From NCBI GenBank assembly GCA_027306695.1, contig DAHUZH010000013.1, positions 1 through 44,982 on the forward strand: a stretch of DNA of 44,982 nt. Reading direction: 5' to 3'. Shown in pieces: positions 23,863-33,273 of this stretch (within the stretch, counting starts at the first letter, position 1; each line of letters opens with the position of its first letter). The position numbers were made by a program, and so were the translations under genes. Source of the stretch: Acidobacteriaceae bacterium (GTDB lineage: Bacteria; Acidobacteriota; Terriglobia; Terriglobales; Acidobacteriaceae). The notes beneath the pieces were generated by a model that worked only from the letters and a program-made list of their open reading frames with translations, had not been told where the DNA came from and did not search any database.

Positions 23863-26800
23863 ATGCGGATTGCAACCTGGATGCTGAGCATTCTTTTTGC
23901 TCCACTGGCGTGGGCCGCTCCGTCGTCGCACATTGCTGCCCAGGCAAAAGCGGGCGCGGCATCTCCGGCTTCATCGGCAGCACATGCAGCCAAAGTTTTG
24001 CGATATCGCGATCTGCGGTCATGGTATGGCCTGCGCGTCAGAGACATCCGTTTTGAGGGCGTGATGGCTGGAGACGTGAACAGCCTGCAAGGAAAACTTG
24101 CACTCCAGCCCGGCGATGTTTTAAGCGCGGAGAACATTAAAGCAAGCATGCATCAGCTTTATGCCAGCGGTTTATATCGGAACATCCTCGCCGAGGGCAT
24201 CAAAACCGGGGAGCAGGTCACGGTCGTGTTTCGTGGAGAGCCGCAACTGTTTTTGCGCAGATTGTACGTTCAGGGCATGAAACAGGAGTTGTTGGCGGCA
24301 CAAATCCAACGCGCGACACGCCTGGAACTGGGAGGGCCTTTTACGCCTTCCGAACTCGACCAGGCAACCGTGCATATAAAAGTTTCCTTGGCGCGGAATG
24401 GTTTTTATCAGCCCCAGATTACGGTGAAGACGGTCCCTGCTGGGGCCAACCATCTGGTCGATGTAATTTATACCGTCCATACAGAAAAACAAGCCAAGGT
24501 AGGCGCCGTTTCCGTGCAGGGAAATCCCGGAATGACGGTCCCCAAATTCCGCAAAGTCGCCAAGTTGAAGCAAGGGTCCAAAGTCACCTCCAACACCGTG
24601 CCCAGGGCGCTCAGCCGGTTGCGGAAGAACTATGAGAAGAAAAACCGCCTGGAGGCCACCGTGCGGGCTGGCACACAGACGTTCCAGCCAGCGCGGACGC
24701 AGGTGGACTACCGGTTCGACGTGAATCGCGGACCCGCGGTACGCGTCCAGGCCAACGGTGCTCGCGTCTCGAAAGGTACATTGAAGCGGCTGGTCCCCGT
24801 ATATGACGAAGGGGCCGTGGACCCGGACCTGCTGAATGAAGGCGACAGCAATCTGCGGGACCACTTCCAGAAAAAAGGCTATTTCGATGTGAGTGTCACG
24901 CATGCGCTGGAGCATCCCCATCCCAATGAGGACCTGATTGTCTACCGGATCGAACGCGGTCCGCTGCACCGGGTGGAGTCGGTGAAGATCACCGGCAATC
25001 GCTACTTCGATACCTACCTGCTGAAGCAGCGGTTGAGCGTGCAGAAAGCGGACACATTCAATCGCCACGGGACCTTCAGTGAGTCGCTGCTGGCCAGCGA
25101 TGTCGCCGCCATTACGGGCCTATACAAAAGCAACGGCTTTGGCAATGTCAGCGTCACGCCAGAGGTGACGGACTCCGACCAGTCGGCGAAGGCCCGCAAG
25201 GGCAAGCTCGCCTATGTCACAGTGACCTACCAAATTAATGAAGGCATTCAGCAGCGGATCGGAAAGGTGGAGCTTGTCGGAGTAAAGCAGGTTTCCTACG
25301 CCAGTTTGCTGGCGCTGATGAATACCCGCCCCGGAGAGCCATACTCTTTAACGACACTGGCCGGCGACCGCATCGAACTGTTCGATTATTATTACCGGCG
25401 CGGATTTTCTCAGGCCGACTTGACTTTCGAGCAGCACCCGGAAAAGGACAATCCCAACCTGATCGACATCGTCGTCAGGATCCACGAGGGAAATCCGTTC
25501 TATATCAATCATGTGCTGATCAGCGGCCTCCATTACACGCGACCGCAGGTGGTCGATAAGCTCCTGGAAGTGCATCCGGGCGGCCCGCTCAACCGCAATG
25601 CGCTTCTGGATACGCAGCGGCGGCTCTACGATCTTGCTTTATTCAGCGCGGTGGACACCGGCATTGTGAACCCTCGCGGAGCGCAGCAGAAAAAAGACGT
25701 TCTGGTGAACGTGTCCGAGGCGCGCCGTTGGAACTACGACTATGGCTTCGGCTTTGAGGTGCAGACCGGCACGCCCCAGCGGAATTGCCCATCCGCGGCG
25801 TCTCTGATTCAGCTTGGCGTCGCCCATCCTTCCGCGTTCGTCTGTTCGCCGAACGGAAAATTCGGCGCCAGCCCGCGCATTTCCTTCGATGTCAGCCGCA
25901 TCAACATACGCGGAAGGAACCGCACCATCACAATACAGACGGCCTACGGAACGCTGGAACAACAGGCGATCATGACCTTCGACGACCCTGCATTTTATGG
26001 ACATAAAACGATTGATTTCGCCATCACCGGCGGGTTCGTCAGCAGCCAGGACATCACCACCTACCAGGCGTCGAGCATTACCGGGTCCGTCCTTTTCACC
26101 CAGCGCCCAAATAAGGCGAACACCTTCATCTACTCAATGGCGTACCGTTACGTTTACGTCAATCCCAACAGTTTGCAGGTCAGCGCGGAACTCATTCCGC
26201 TCCTGTCGGAACCGACGCGCGTCAGCGGCCCGGGCGTCACCTGGGTGCATGACACGCGCGACAATCCATTGGACGCCACAAGCGGATGGTATCTTTCCGC
26301 GCAACAGTTTTTTGCATGGTCCGGGTTTGCGTCCCAGGCGAACTTCAATCGGCTGGACATGCAGGAATCGAACTATCATCCGCTGAATAAACACAACTGG
26401 ATATTGGCGCGCAGCACCCGGATCGCTTTTGAGAACACCTACGGCAACCCGTCGTACAACCTGATTCCTTTGCCGGAACGGTTATATGCCGGAGGCGCAA
26501 CTTCGCACCGGGGATTTTCCATCAACTCGGCTGGCCCGCGCGATTTGCAGACGGGATTTCCCGTCGGCGGTTCCGGCGCGTTCGTCAACAGTCTGGAGCT
26601 GCGCATCCCGCCCATTCCGCTGCCTTATCTTGGGGACAATGTTGGGTTCGCGCTGTTCGATGACACCGGCAATGTATACACGAAAGCGTCCAGCATTTTC
26701 CCGTCCCTGCTGCGCTTTCATCAGCCTAATGTCACCACTTGCTACAACCTGCAGGGGCCGGAGGGGACCTGTAATTTCGACTATGATTCAAACGCCGTTG

Positions 26801-26997
26801 GAGCGGGCCTGCGTTATAAGACGCCAGTTGGCCCGATTCGGCTGGACTTCAGTTATAACGTGAACCCAACGGTCTATCCCGTGGTTAGTGACCCAGCGCT
26901 GCTGCCCGCAGTGCTGAACTACAGCGGCCAGCAGGCGCCGTATGTAGGAAACTCCGGCCACTTCAACTTTTTCTTCAGTATTGGACAGTCCTTTTGA
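23863..26997 (+). CDS. Large Omp85-superfamily outer-membrane protein (BamA/TamA-like)
   Basis: 1044 residues from ATG 23863, chosen because it begins a signal peptide (MRIATWMLSILFAPLAWA); an in-frame TTG at 23815 adds 16 residues. About 600 residues of tandem POTRA-type repeats follow (for example VESVKITGNRYFDTYLLKQR and IGKVELVGVKQVSYASLLAL), more than the three of TamA or five of BamA. A 16-strand barrel follows, starting at about residue 630 and carrying LYAGGATSHRGFS (the conserved RGF lid-lock) and the terminal strand FNFFFSIGQSF ending in Phe. Cysteine pairs occur in predicted extracellular loops. Coupling to the SurA-like and TamB genes suggests a TamA-type role in outer-membrane assembly or lipid transport. 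Confidence 0.88.
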   Translation: MRIATWMLSILFAPLAWAAPSSHIAAQAKAGAASPASSAAHAAKVLRYRDLRSWYGLRVRDIRFEGVMAGDVNSLQGKLALQPGDVLSAENIKASMHQLYASGLYRNILAEGIKTGEQVTVVFRGEPQLFLRRLYVQGMKQELLAAQIQRATRLELGGPFTPSELDQATVHIKVSLARNGFYQPQITVKTVPAGANHLVDVIYTVHTEKQAKVGAVSVQGNPGMTVPKFRKVAKLKQGSKVTSNTVPRALSRLRKNYEKKNRLEATVRAGTQTFQPARTQVDYRFDVNRGPAVRVQANGARVSKGTLKRLVPVYDEGAVDPDLLNEGDSNLRDHFQKKGYFDVSVTHALEHPHPNEDLIVYRIERGPLHRVESVKITGNRYFDTYLLKQRLSVQKADTFNRHGTFSESLLASDVAAITGLYKSNGFGNVSVTPEVTDSDQSAKARKGKLAYVTVTYQINEGIQQRIGKVELVGVKQVSYASLLALMNTRPGEPYSLTTLAGDRIELFDYYYRRGFSQADLTFEQHPEKDNPNLIDIVVRIHEGNPFYINHVLISGLHYTRPQVVDKLLEVHPGGPLNRNALLDTQRRLYDLALFSAVDTGIVNPRGAQQKKDVLVNVSEARRWNYDYGFGFEVQTGTPQRNCPSAASLIQLGVAHPSAFVCSPNGKFGASPRISFDVSRINIRGRNRTITIQTAYGTLEQQAIMTFDDPAFYGHKTIDFAITGGFVSSQDITTYQASSITGSVLFTQRPNKANTFIYSMAYRYVYVNPNSLQVSAELIPLLSEPTRVSGPGVTWVHDTRDNPLDATSGWYLSAQQFFAWSGFASQANFNRLDMQESNYHPLNKHNWILARSTRIAFENTYGNPSYNLIPLPERLYAGGATSHRGFSINSAGPRDLQTGFPVGGSGAFVNSLELRIPPIPLPYLGDNVGFALFDDTGNVYTKASSIFPSLLRFHQPNVTTCYNLQGPEGTCNFDYDSNAVGAGLRYKTPVGPIRLDFSYNVNPTVYPVVSDPALLPAVLNYSGQQAPYVGNSGHFNFFFSIGQSF

Positions 26998-27812
26998 TGG
27001 CGGTCATTCTCAATTCGCGGGGTGTACGCTGGACGCTTTTGTCCGCGAATCATTTTCTGCGGCTGCTTGTGCTGCTGGTATCTCTGTTGTATGCGCAGAC
27101 TGCACTGGCCCAGTCGGGCCAGGCTCCTCCGGTGCAGTCCGCCGTTCTCGACCGCGTAGTTGCTGTTGTTGACGACACGGCCATTCTTGCCAGCGATGTC
27201 GATGAAGAGATGCGCTTCGCCGCATTTCTGCCGGGTAAAGAACCGGAGTCCGACAACACACCGCAACGCGCCCTGGCCCGGTTGATCGACCGGGCATTGA
27301 TCGACCAGCAGCGGGTCTTGCAGCCCGGCCTTGCGAACATCTCGAAGAAGGATGTGGACCAGTCCATTGCTGACATGCGCAGGCAGCTTCCTGCATGCGC
27401 GGAATACCATTGCAATACGGACGCGGGCTGGCAGGCATTCTTGCAGTCGTACGACTTTACGCAGCAGGAATTGGAGGGCCGGGTCCGCGAGCGGTTGGCG
27501 ATCCTGAAGTTTATCGATCTGCGCTTCGGTGGCGCGGTCCGCGTTTCCAACGCAGATGTGCGCAAATACTACGATGAAATCTTGAAGCCGGAACTCGAAC
27601 ACAATCGCGCCACGGTGCCGGATTTTCAGGCGGTCGCTCCGCGCATTCGAGAGATTCTTCGTCAGCAACGGGTCAGCGCCATGGTGGACCAGTGGCTCAA
27701 AGGTCTCTACAGCGAAGGCGATGTGCGTATTCTCGATCCTGCGTATGGCAATGCAGCCAGAGTGCAGGGAAGTGATCCAGGTAGTCCAACCAGCCAGGGA
27801 GGTGGCCAATGA
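26997..27812 (+). CDS. SurA-like periplasmic chaperone lacking a parvulin domain
   Basis: 271 residues. The start ATG overlaps the Omp85 stop by one base (TGATG at 26995-26999). A signal sequence with a hydrophobic core (about 20-37) ends near AQS. The mature part matches the SurA N-terminal chaperone domain: LDRVVAVVDDTAILASDVDEEMRF, ALARLIDRALIDQQRV and VRERLAILKFIDLRFGG, with a C-terminal helix (FQAVAPRIREILRQQRV). No PPIase (parvulin) module is present, so it is a chaperone-only form. A CAEYHC cysteine pair may form a disulfide. It would deliver or hold outer-membrane clients in the periplasm. Its position between Omp85 and TamB genes suggests a dedicated partner. Confidence 0.82.
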   Translation: MAVILNSRGVRWTLLSANHFLRLLVLLVSLLYAQTALAQSGQAPPVQSAVLDRVVAVVDDTAILASDVDEEMRFAAFLPGKEPESDNTPQRALARLIDRALIDQQRVLQPGLANISKKDVDQSIADMRRQLPACAEYHCNTDAGWQAFLQSYDFTQQELEGRVRERLAILKFIDLRFGGAVRVSNADVRKYYDEILKPELEHNRATVPDFQAVAPRIREILRQQRVSAMVDQWLKGLYSEGDVRILDPAYGNAARVQGSDPGSPTSQGGGQ

Positions 27813-30800
27813 CGCCCCAGGACACATCCATGGGGCCGTCGCGCCACCTGCGCTGGCGGCATGTGGCCTATGCCGCAGTCGCCACCATTCTTGTGGGAAC
27901 GGCTGTCTTCGCAGCGCTGTTCTGGTACGCCTCCACGCCGAAGTTCGCTGCTCGCGTTCATCGGGCGCTTGTGACCACGCTGGAGAATGCCACCGGTGGC
28001 CGCGTGGAGATCGGCTCGTTCCGATGGAATGTACGCCACCTGGCCATCGAAGTGGATGATCTGACCATCCACGGTAAGGAGGCCGCCGATCAGGTCCCGT
28101 ACTTCCATGTCGATCGTCTGACGCTGCACGCCAAAATCATTTCCTTTTTTACGCCGAAGATTGGGATGGCCAGTCTGGCCGCGCAGCACCCGGTCTTTCA
28201 TCTCATCGTGTATCCCGATGGCACGACCAACCAGCCGCAGCCGCGTGTGGCCAGCCAGCAGCCGCTGCCGCAGGTTCTGCTCGCTTTATCGATCGGCGAC
28301 ACCCGTATCCAGAATGGATGGGTGCTGCTGAACGACCGCGCCATTCCCTGGGAGATGGCCGCCGGACCGTTGCAATTGACGATGAGGTACGTGGCCGCCA
28401 AGGGCGAATATCAGATCGCGCTGCTCACGAAAAACATTACCTTCCGATTGAAGAATGCAACCGAGGCCCACTCCACACTGGCAGCGAACATTCTTCTGAC
28501 CGGCGATGCGGTGCGGATCGAACACATCGATTTGAAGACTGGCAGTTCGCATCTGGTGGCGACCGGCGAGTTGCAGAACTTCTCCCGACCCAGTTGGCAG
28601 ACCGATGTGCATGGCTCCGTCGATGCTCGCGAGATCGGCGCTATTACCGGCGTCAACGATCTGCATCAGGGCACGGCCCAGATATCGGCCCATGCGCACG
28701 GCGCGCAGGACGCGACGGCGGCCACCAGCTTTCAGATTGCCGGGCATGTGGACTTGCGTTCCGGCGAATGGGAATCTTCGTGGCTGCGTCTTCGCAACGT
28801 GGAACTCCATACCCATGTGACCATCGATAACGACCAATGCTCGCTGACGAATTTTTCTTCCGTTCTTGACGATCAGGGCCGGATTGACGGCAGCCTGATT
28901 ATGAAGCATTGCGTCGGCCCCTCCGCACCCGTGGTCGGCCCCTTGATACGGAGCGCTACTCCGGCCTCCTCGAAGCATCGCGGATTGACGGCGCACGATT
29001 TTTTGGCGCGCCTGCGCCGGAAGCATGAGGCCGCATCGGCCCCAGGCGCCAGGAGGCCCGTCTATCAACCGCTTGAAGCGACACTTCAGGCGCATGTTTC
29101 GGACATCACCTTGCCTCTGGTCCTGGGCGCGGTTGCACCGGCCCCTTATACAAACATCGGCTTTACAACTGCTACCTCAGGAGAAGTGACCGGACACTGG
29201 ACCGGGGCCGGCAATGGATTGGTCGTGCGCGGCATTCTGACCATGCGCGCGCCGCGCCGGACGATGGGCCTGATTCCTGTCAGCGGCAGTGCGCGCGCCG
29301 TTTATCTGGGCGACAACCACCATCTGGTCATCGAGCAGGCCGATGAATCGACGCCAGGAACGCAGGTGCATGCCAGCGGCACGCTCACGCTGTTTGAAAA
29401 AGATCTGAACAGCGCCTTGCGCATGGACGTAAACGCGCACGATCTTGGCGAATTCGACCACCTGCTGACCATACTTGATCTGCGGGCGACGCCAGCGGGG
29501 CGGCCTCACGCATTGCCCATCGACCTGGATGGAAGCGCCACATTTCATGGCGTCGTGCGGGGATCGTTCTTTGCGCTCCAGGCCATGGGCCATGTCGATT
29601 CTCAGCGCTTTGAGATGGAGGTCACGCATGCCGCTGCCACGAAGCCCGGCGCCCGTACAAATCCTCCACCTGCGCATTTGCTGACCTGGGACCAGTTTCA
29701 CGCGGATGTTTCCTATACTCCCTGGGAGCTGATTCTGCGAAACACCATCCTGGCGCGTGGTGATACCGCGATTCACGGCGCGATGGATTTGAAACCGGAA
29801 CGCACCGCGCCGGATATGTACACCTATACCAAGCGCACCTATATTGTCACGAGCATGCAGGCCAGTCACGCTTCCATTGCGGAGATACAGTCCGTTCTGG
29901 GCACGACGTATCCCGCCTCCGGCATGCTGGCCGCCCACGCGCACGTCGCCGGAACTGTCGATGATCTCCAGGGGGCCGGGCAGGTGGTCCTGACGCATGG
30001 CGTCATCGATGGACAGGCGGTTCCCCAGGCGTCCATGCAACTTGCGGCCCAGGGGCATGTCCTGGAAGTGACGCAGTTGCAACTTGTCGCCACGGGAGGC
30101 ACAGCCACCGGACAGCTTTCCTATGACTACGAAACGGCTGCGCTGCATGGGGACTTGACCGGGAAGGGCTTCGTTCTTGGGAAAATCGCCGCCCTGGAAA
30201 AGCAGCGCCTGCCGGTGGGCGGCACACTCGATTTTCATGTACAGGCTGCCGGAACCACGTCGTCTCCGCTCATGACGGGCGGGTTGCACATTCAGGACCT
30301 GACACTGAACCATGTGGCGATGGGCCAATTGCATGCGGAGGCCCATTTCCAGAGCGGAATTCTCTATCTCACTTCGCGCGCCGATCTTCTGCAAACGCAT
30401 CTCGACGCTGGAGGTCAGATTCGGCTCGGCGGAAATTACCCCGCGCAACTGGAGCTGACATTTGCGGATTTCAACGTCGATCCGTTCCTGCGTCTGATGA
30501 CGACCTCCGGCGTTACTGGCAAGTCTTCGCTGCAAGGCCGCATCACGCTTTCTGGGCCGTTGAAGCAACCGGCTGCCATTCAGGCGGATGTGGACCTGAA
30601 CAGTTTTTCAGCGACCCTGAACAATATGCCGATCCATTCCGAAGGCCCCGTGCAGATGACGCTGCGCGACGGAACATTGCAGTTGAAGCAGTTGCGCATT
30701 CGAGGCCAGGACATCGATTTTGTTGCACAAGGAACAGTAGATCTGCTGCATGGCTACAAGCTGCGTATGCATTCTGAAGGCACGCTGGATGTCGCCCTGG

Positions 30801-32032
30801 CAGGAGTGTTGAACCAGAACATCCAGTCCTCGGGACAGGTCCATTTCATCGTGGATGCGCGCGGCACGGCACAGGAGCCGGACCTGCGCGGACGCGCACA
30901 GGTCAATCATGTCAACCTCCATCTGCTGAATGTGGCCAACGGGCTGACGGACATGAATGGAACGATGCTCTTCGATCAGGACCGTTTGGTGGTCCAGCAG
31001 TTGAAGGGTTATTCCGGCGGCGGGGAACTGGCGGTGCAGGGTTTTATTGGCTATCGCCGCGGTGTTTTTGTCGATCTGACTGCGAACACCAAAGATGTTC
31101 GCATCCGGTATCCAAAAGGCGTTTCCACCTCTGTGGACTCGAAGCTACGGCTCTTGGGCAGCTCGGACAATCTTGTGCTCAACGGCAATGTGAGGGTCAT
31201 GCGCTTTGGGATCGGCAGTAGTGTGGACCTGACTTCGCTGGCTGGCGGAGCGAGCGGGATTTCCCCTCCCATCGATCCGACTTCACCGCTCAATCGCGTG
31301 CGTCTGGATGTTCATGTGACCTCAGCGCCCGAGTTGGGATTTCAGAACTCTTTTGCCGCTCTTGCCGGGGACGTCAATCTTCGTATTCGCGGCACGCTGG
31401 AGAACCCCTCCGTGCTGGGCCGCGTGGACATTGTGGAAGGCACGGCGTCGTTTGCCGGGACCCAATACCGCTTGCAGCAGGGCGATATTATCTTTGCCAA
31501 TCCAGTCACCATTTCTCCAGAGATCGATCTTGAAGCCACGGCGCGCGTGCAGAATTACGATATCATCATCAGCCTCCATGGCCCTCCCAGCAAGCTGGAC
31601 ATCTCGTATCGCTCCGAACCTCCCCTGACGCAGTCGGATGTGCTGGCATTGCTGGCGCTGGGCCGCACCAATGAGCAGGCCGCAATGTATGGCGAGCAGC
31701 AGCAACAGGGCGCCAACCTCACCTCCGAGGCATTGCTGGGAGGCGCGCTCAACGCCGCCGTCAGCAGCCGCGTGCAGAAGCTATTCGGCGTTGGCAGCGT
31801 GCGCGTCGACCCGAACTTCGTCGGCGCGCTGGGTGAATCGACGGCCCGCGTGACCGTGGAGGAACAGGTTGGCCGAAACCTGACGCTGACCTTCGCCACC
31901 AATATCAACACCACCGCCCAGCAGTTGATCCAGGCGCAGTATGACCTGAACCAGACAGTTTCCATCATTGCCGTACGCGACGAAGCCGACGTTTTCAGCA
32001 TGTACCTGCAGATTCGAGGCAAGCACAGGTAA
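27809..32032 (+). CDS. tamB: TamB/AsmA-like translocation and assembly protein (DUF490)
   Basis: 1407 residues, in the range of TamB. ATG overlaps the previous stop (ATGA). One N-terminal membrane anchor (VAYAAVATILVGTAVFAALF, about 23-42) is followed by an AsmA-like segment (GRVEIGSFRWNVRHLAIEVD). A very long beta-rich repetitive region without Cys clusters comes next, then the C-terminal DUF490 domain with FAGTQYRLQQGDIIFANPV, LDISYRSEPPLTQSDVLALL and a closing VSIIAVRDEADVFSMYLQIR. TamB spans the periplasm as a hydrophobic groove with its C-terminus docking to TamA. Recent work on AsmA-like proteins points to phospholipid transport to the outer membrane. The operon with an Omp85 protein fits that module. 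Confidence 0.9.
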   Translation: MTPQDTSMGPSRHLRWRHVAYAAVATILVGTAVFAALFWYASTPKFAARVHRALVTTLENATGGRVEIGSFRWNVRHLAIEVDDLTIHGKEAADQVPYFHVDRLTLHAKIISFFTPKIGMASLAAQHPVFHLIVYPDGTTNQPQPRVASQQPLPQVLLALSIGDTRIQNGWVLLNDRAIPWEMAAGPLQLTMRYVAAKGEYQIALLTKNITFRLKNATEAHSTLAANILLTGDAVRIEHIDLKTGSSHLVATGELQNFSRPSWQTDVHGSVDAREIGAITGVNDLHQGTAQISAHAHGAQDATAATSFQIAGHVDLRSGEWESSWLRLRNVELHTHVTIDNDQCSLTNFSSVLDDQGRIDGSLIMKHCVGPSAPVVGPLIRSATPASSKHRGLTAHDFLARLRRKHEAASAPGARRPVYQPLEATLQAHVSDITLPLVLGAVAPAPYTNIGFTTATSGEVTGHWTGAGNGLVVRGILTMRAPRRTMGLIPVSGSARAVYLGDNHHLVIEQADESTPGTQVHASGTLTLFEKDLNSALRMDVNAHDLGEFDHLLTILDLRATPAGRPHALPIDLDGSATFHGVVRGSFFALQAMGHVDSQRFEMEVTHAAATKPGARTNPPPAHLLTWDQFHADVSYTPWELILRNTILARGDTAIHGAMDLKPERTAPDMYTYTKRTYIVTSMQASHASIAEIQSVLGTTYPASGMLAAHAHVAGTVDDLQGAGQVVLTHGVIDGQAVPQASMQLAAQGHVLEVTQLQLVATGGTATGQLSYDYETAALHGDLTGKGFVLGKIAALEKQRLPVGGTLDFHVQAAGTTSSPLMTGGLHIQDLTLNHVAMGQLHAEAHFQSGILYLTSRADLLQTHLDAGGQIRLGGNYPAQLELTFADFNVDPFLRLMTTSGVTGKSSLQGRITLSGPLKQPAAIQADVDLNSFSATLNNMPIHSEGPVQMTLRDGTLQLKQLRIRGQDIDFVAQGTVDLLHGYKLRMHSEGTLDVALAGVLNQNIQSSGQVHFIVDARGTAQEPDLRGRAQVNHVNLHLLNVANGLTDMNGTMLFDQDRLVVQQLKGYSGGGELAVQGFIGYRRGVFVDLTANTKDVRIRYPKGVSTSVDSKLRLLGSSDNLVLNGNVRVMRFGIGSSVDLTSLAGGASGISPPIDPTSPLNRVRLDVHVTSAPELGFQNSFAALAGDVNLRIRGTLENPSVLGRVDIVEGTASFAGTQYRLQQGDIIFANPVTISPEIDLEATARVQNYDIIISLHGPPSKLDISYRSEPPLTQSDVLALLALGRTNEQAAMYGEQQQQGANLTSEALLGGALNAAVSSRVQKLFGVGSVRVDPNFVGALGESTARVTVEEQVGRNLTLTFATNINTTAQQLIQAQYDLNQTVSIIAVRDEADVFSMYLQIRGKHR

Positions 32033-32090
32033 CGGCGCGCTTGCAGGGGCTTGGCCACGTCGGCCAAACACGATCCCGTAAAGATATTCC

Positions 32091-32130
32091 TCATTTCGAG
32101 CGAGTCCGCCGCGGCGGCAAGTGGAGAAAC
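32091..32130. repeat. Partial palindromic element E (TCATTTCGAGCGAG type)
   Basis: TCATTTCGAGCGAGTCCGCC followed by GCGGCGG and a GAGAAAC end. It shares start and end words with element D near 36.1 kb, including the GGGTATRGCAATCGC word that follows each (here at about 32140-32154). It appears to be a truncated or short copy. Confidence 0.6.
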
Positions 32131-32343
32131 GGCAGCACTATGGGTATGGCAATCGCCGAACCGATATAAATTTCACCATACTTAAATTTAACTTCTATTC
32201 ACGCTATCCTCTGTTCAGGAGCGGACGTCTATCGTATTATTCCGGCGAAGGGATACTGACCGCGAATGAGGCAGCCAACATCATTTATGTCTCATACCGT
32301 TCCGGGCGCGGTAGGCATCTGAGTTCAAAGAGGCTGCGCGAGT
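32131..32343. other. Intergenic leader of the BON-protein gene
   Basis: It contains an AT-rich patch at about 32160-32215 (TTAAATTTAACTTCTATTC and neighbours) that is the likely promoter zone for the BON gene, but I cannot choose a -35/-10 pair. No coding frame is convincing. Confidence 0.35.
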
Positions 32344-32358
32344 AAGGAGATACGAACC

Positions 32359-33168
32359 ATGCATAGCAAAAAGGCTGTATCCAGGTTGCTGATGGCGCTG
32401 TTTCTAGCAGGAGCAGCGCTGGTGGCTGCGCCCATCGTTGCCGGCCCGTCCGCTTATCTGCTGGCTGCGGACAGTAGCGTTACGGACGCCCAGCTCCGAC
32501 ACGAAGTTCGCGGTCCACTTCGCGGCAAGAATTTCAAAAATGTGACTGTGCGCGTCGCCAATGGCACGGTCATACTTTCCGGGCAGGTGGACCTTTATGC
32601 GTACAAGGCGCAGGCTGTCAAGAAGATCAAGAAAGTCCCCGGCGTTAAGGCTGTACGCGACAACATAGCCGTCGGTGGGCCGACGATCCCGGACAATGTT
32701 CTCCAGCAAAAGCTATTGAGCCGCATTCAAGTGGACCGGATTGGCTTTGGGCAGGTATTCGATGCCATTGGAGTCGATGTCAATAACGGCGTTGTGACGC
32801 TGGGCGGCCATGCCAAAGGCCCGGTGACGGAACAGTCTGCTCTTTCTCTCGCGGAATATATGCCAGGAGTGAAAGGCGTCATCAATAAGATCCAGATCGA
32901 TCCGGTATCTCCCATGGATGACCAGATTCGTCTGGCCGAGTTTCGCACCATCTATAGCTATGCTCCACTGCAGCAATATGCAATCGTTCCATCGCGTCCC
33001 ATCCGCATTTCTGTGCAGAACGGCAATGTGACGCTCTATGGTGTGGTCGATAATGATATGGACAAGAACCTGGTCTACATGCGCGCCATGCAGGTCCCCA
33101 ATGTCTTCCATGTGACCAACAACCTGGTCGTTGCAGGCCAGACAGAGCAGGGGAAGAAAACGAATTAA
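32359..33168 (+). CDS. Exported protein with three BON domains
   Basis: 269 residues; ATG preceded by AAGGAGA with 8 nt spacing. A signal peptide (RLLMALFLAGAALVAAPIV) is followed by three BON-type alpha-beta repeats at about 40-105, 112-180 and 186-262. Each has the pattern VRVANGTVILSGQVD, VDVNNGVVTLGGHAKG or ISVQNGNVTLYGVVDND followed by a helix and a V.GV..V.N end. BON domains, as in OsmY and DolP, bind phospholipid and support envelope integrity under stress. It lies downstream of tamB with its own leader. The presence of three domains rather than two is the only oddity. A strong terminator follows. Confidence 0.85.
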   Translation: MHSKKAVSRLLMALFLAGAALVAAPIVAGPSAYLLAADSSVTDAQLRHEVRGPLRGKNFKNVTVRVANGTVILSGQVDLYAYKAQAVKKIKKVPGVKAVRDNIAVGGPTIPDNVLQQKLLSRIQVDRIGFGQVFDAIGVDVNNGVVTLGGHAKGPVTEQSALSLAEYMPGVKGVINKIQIDPVSPMDDQIRLAEFRTIYSYAPLQQYAIVPSRPIRISVQNGNVTLYGVVDNDMDKNLVYMRAMQVPNVFHVTNNLVVAGQTEQGKKTN

Positions 33169-33190
33169 CGCATCAGATAGAAAATTTAGT

Positions 33191-33221
33191 GGGCGAGGCT
33201 TCGGTCTCGCCCTTGTATTTT
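33191..33221 (+). terminator. Intrinsic terminator with UUCG tetraloop
   Basis: GGGCGAGGC-TTCG-GTCTCGCCC forms a 9-bp stem with one G-U pair and a very stable UUCG loop, followed by TTGTATTTT. It closes the BON gene. Confidence 0.8.
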
Positions 33222-33273
33222 CAGGTCAGCGGCTGACGCGACGACCACCTTCCGCAATGCATAAGCGAGACGC

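Noticed and set aside
29177-30568. A 463-codon open frame on the minus strand inside tamB
   Set aside because: Antisense shadow of a 1407-residue coding frame; no recognisable motif and no ribosome-binding site.
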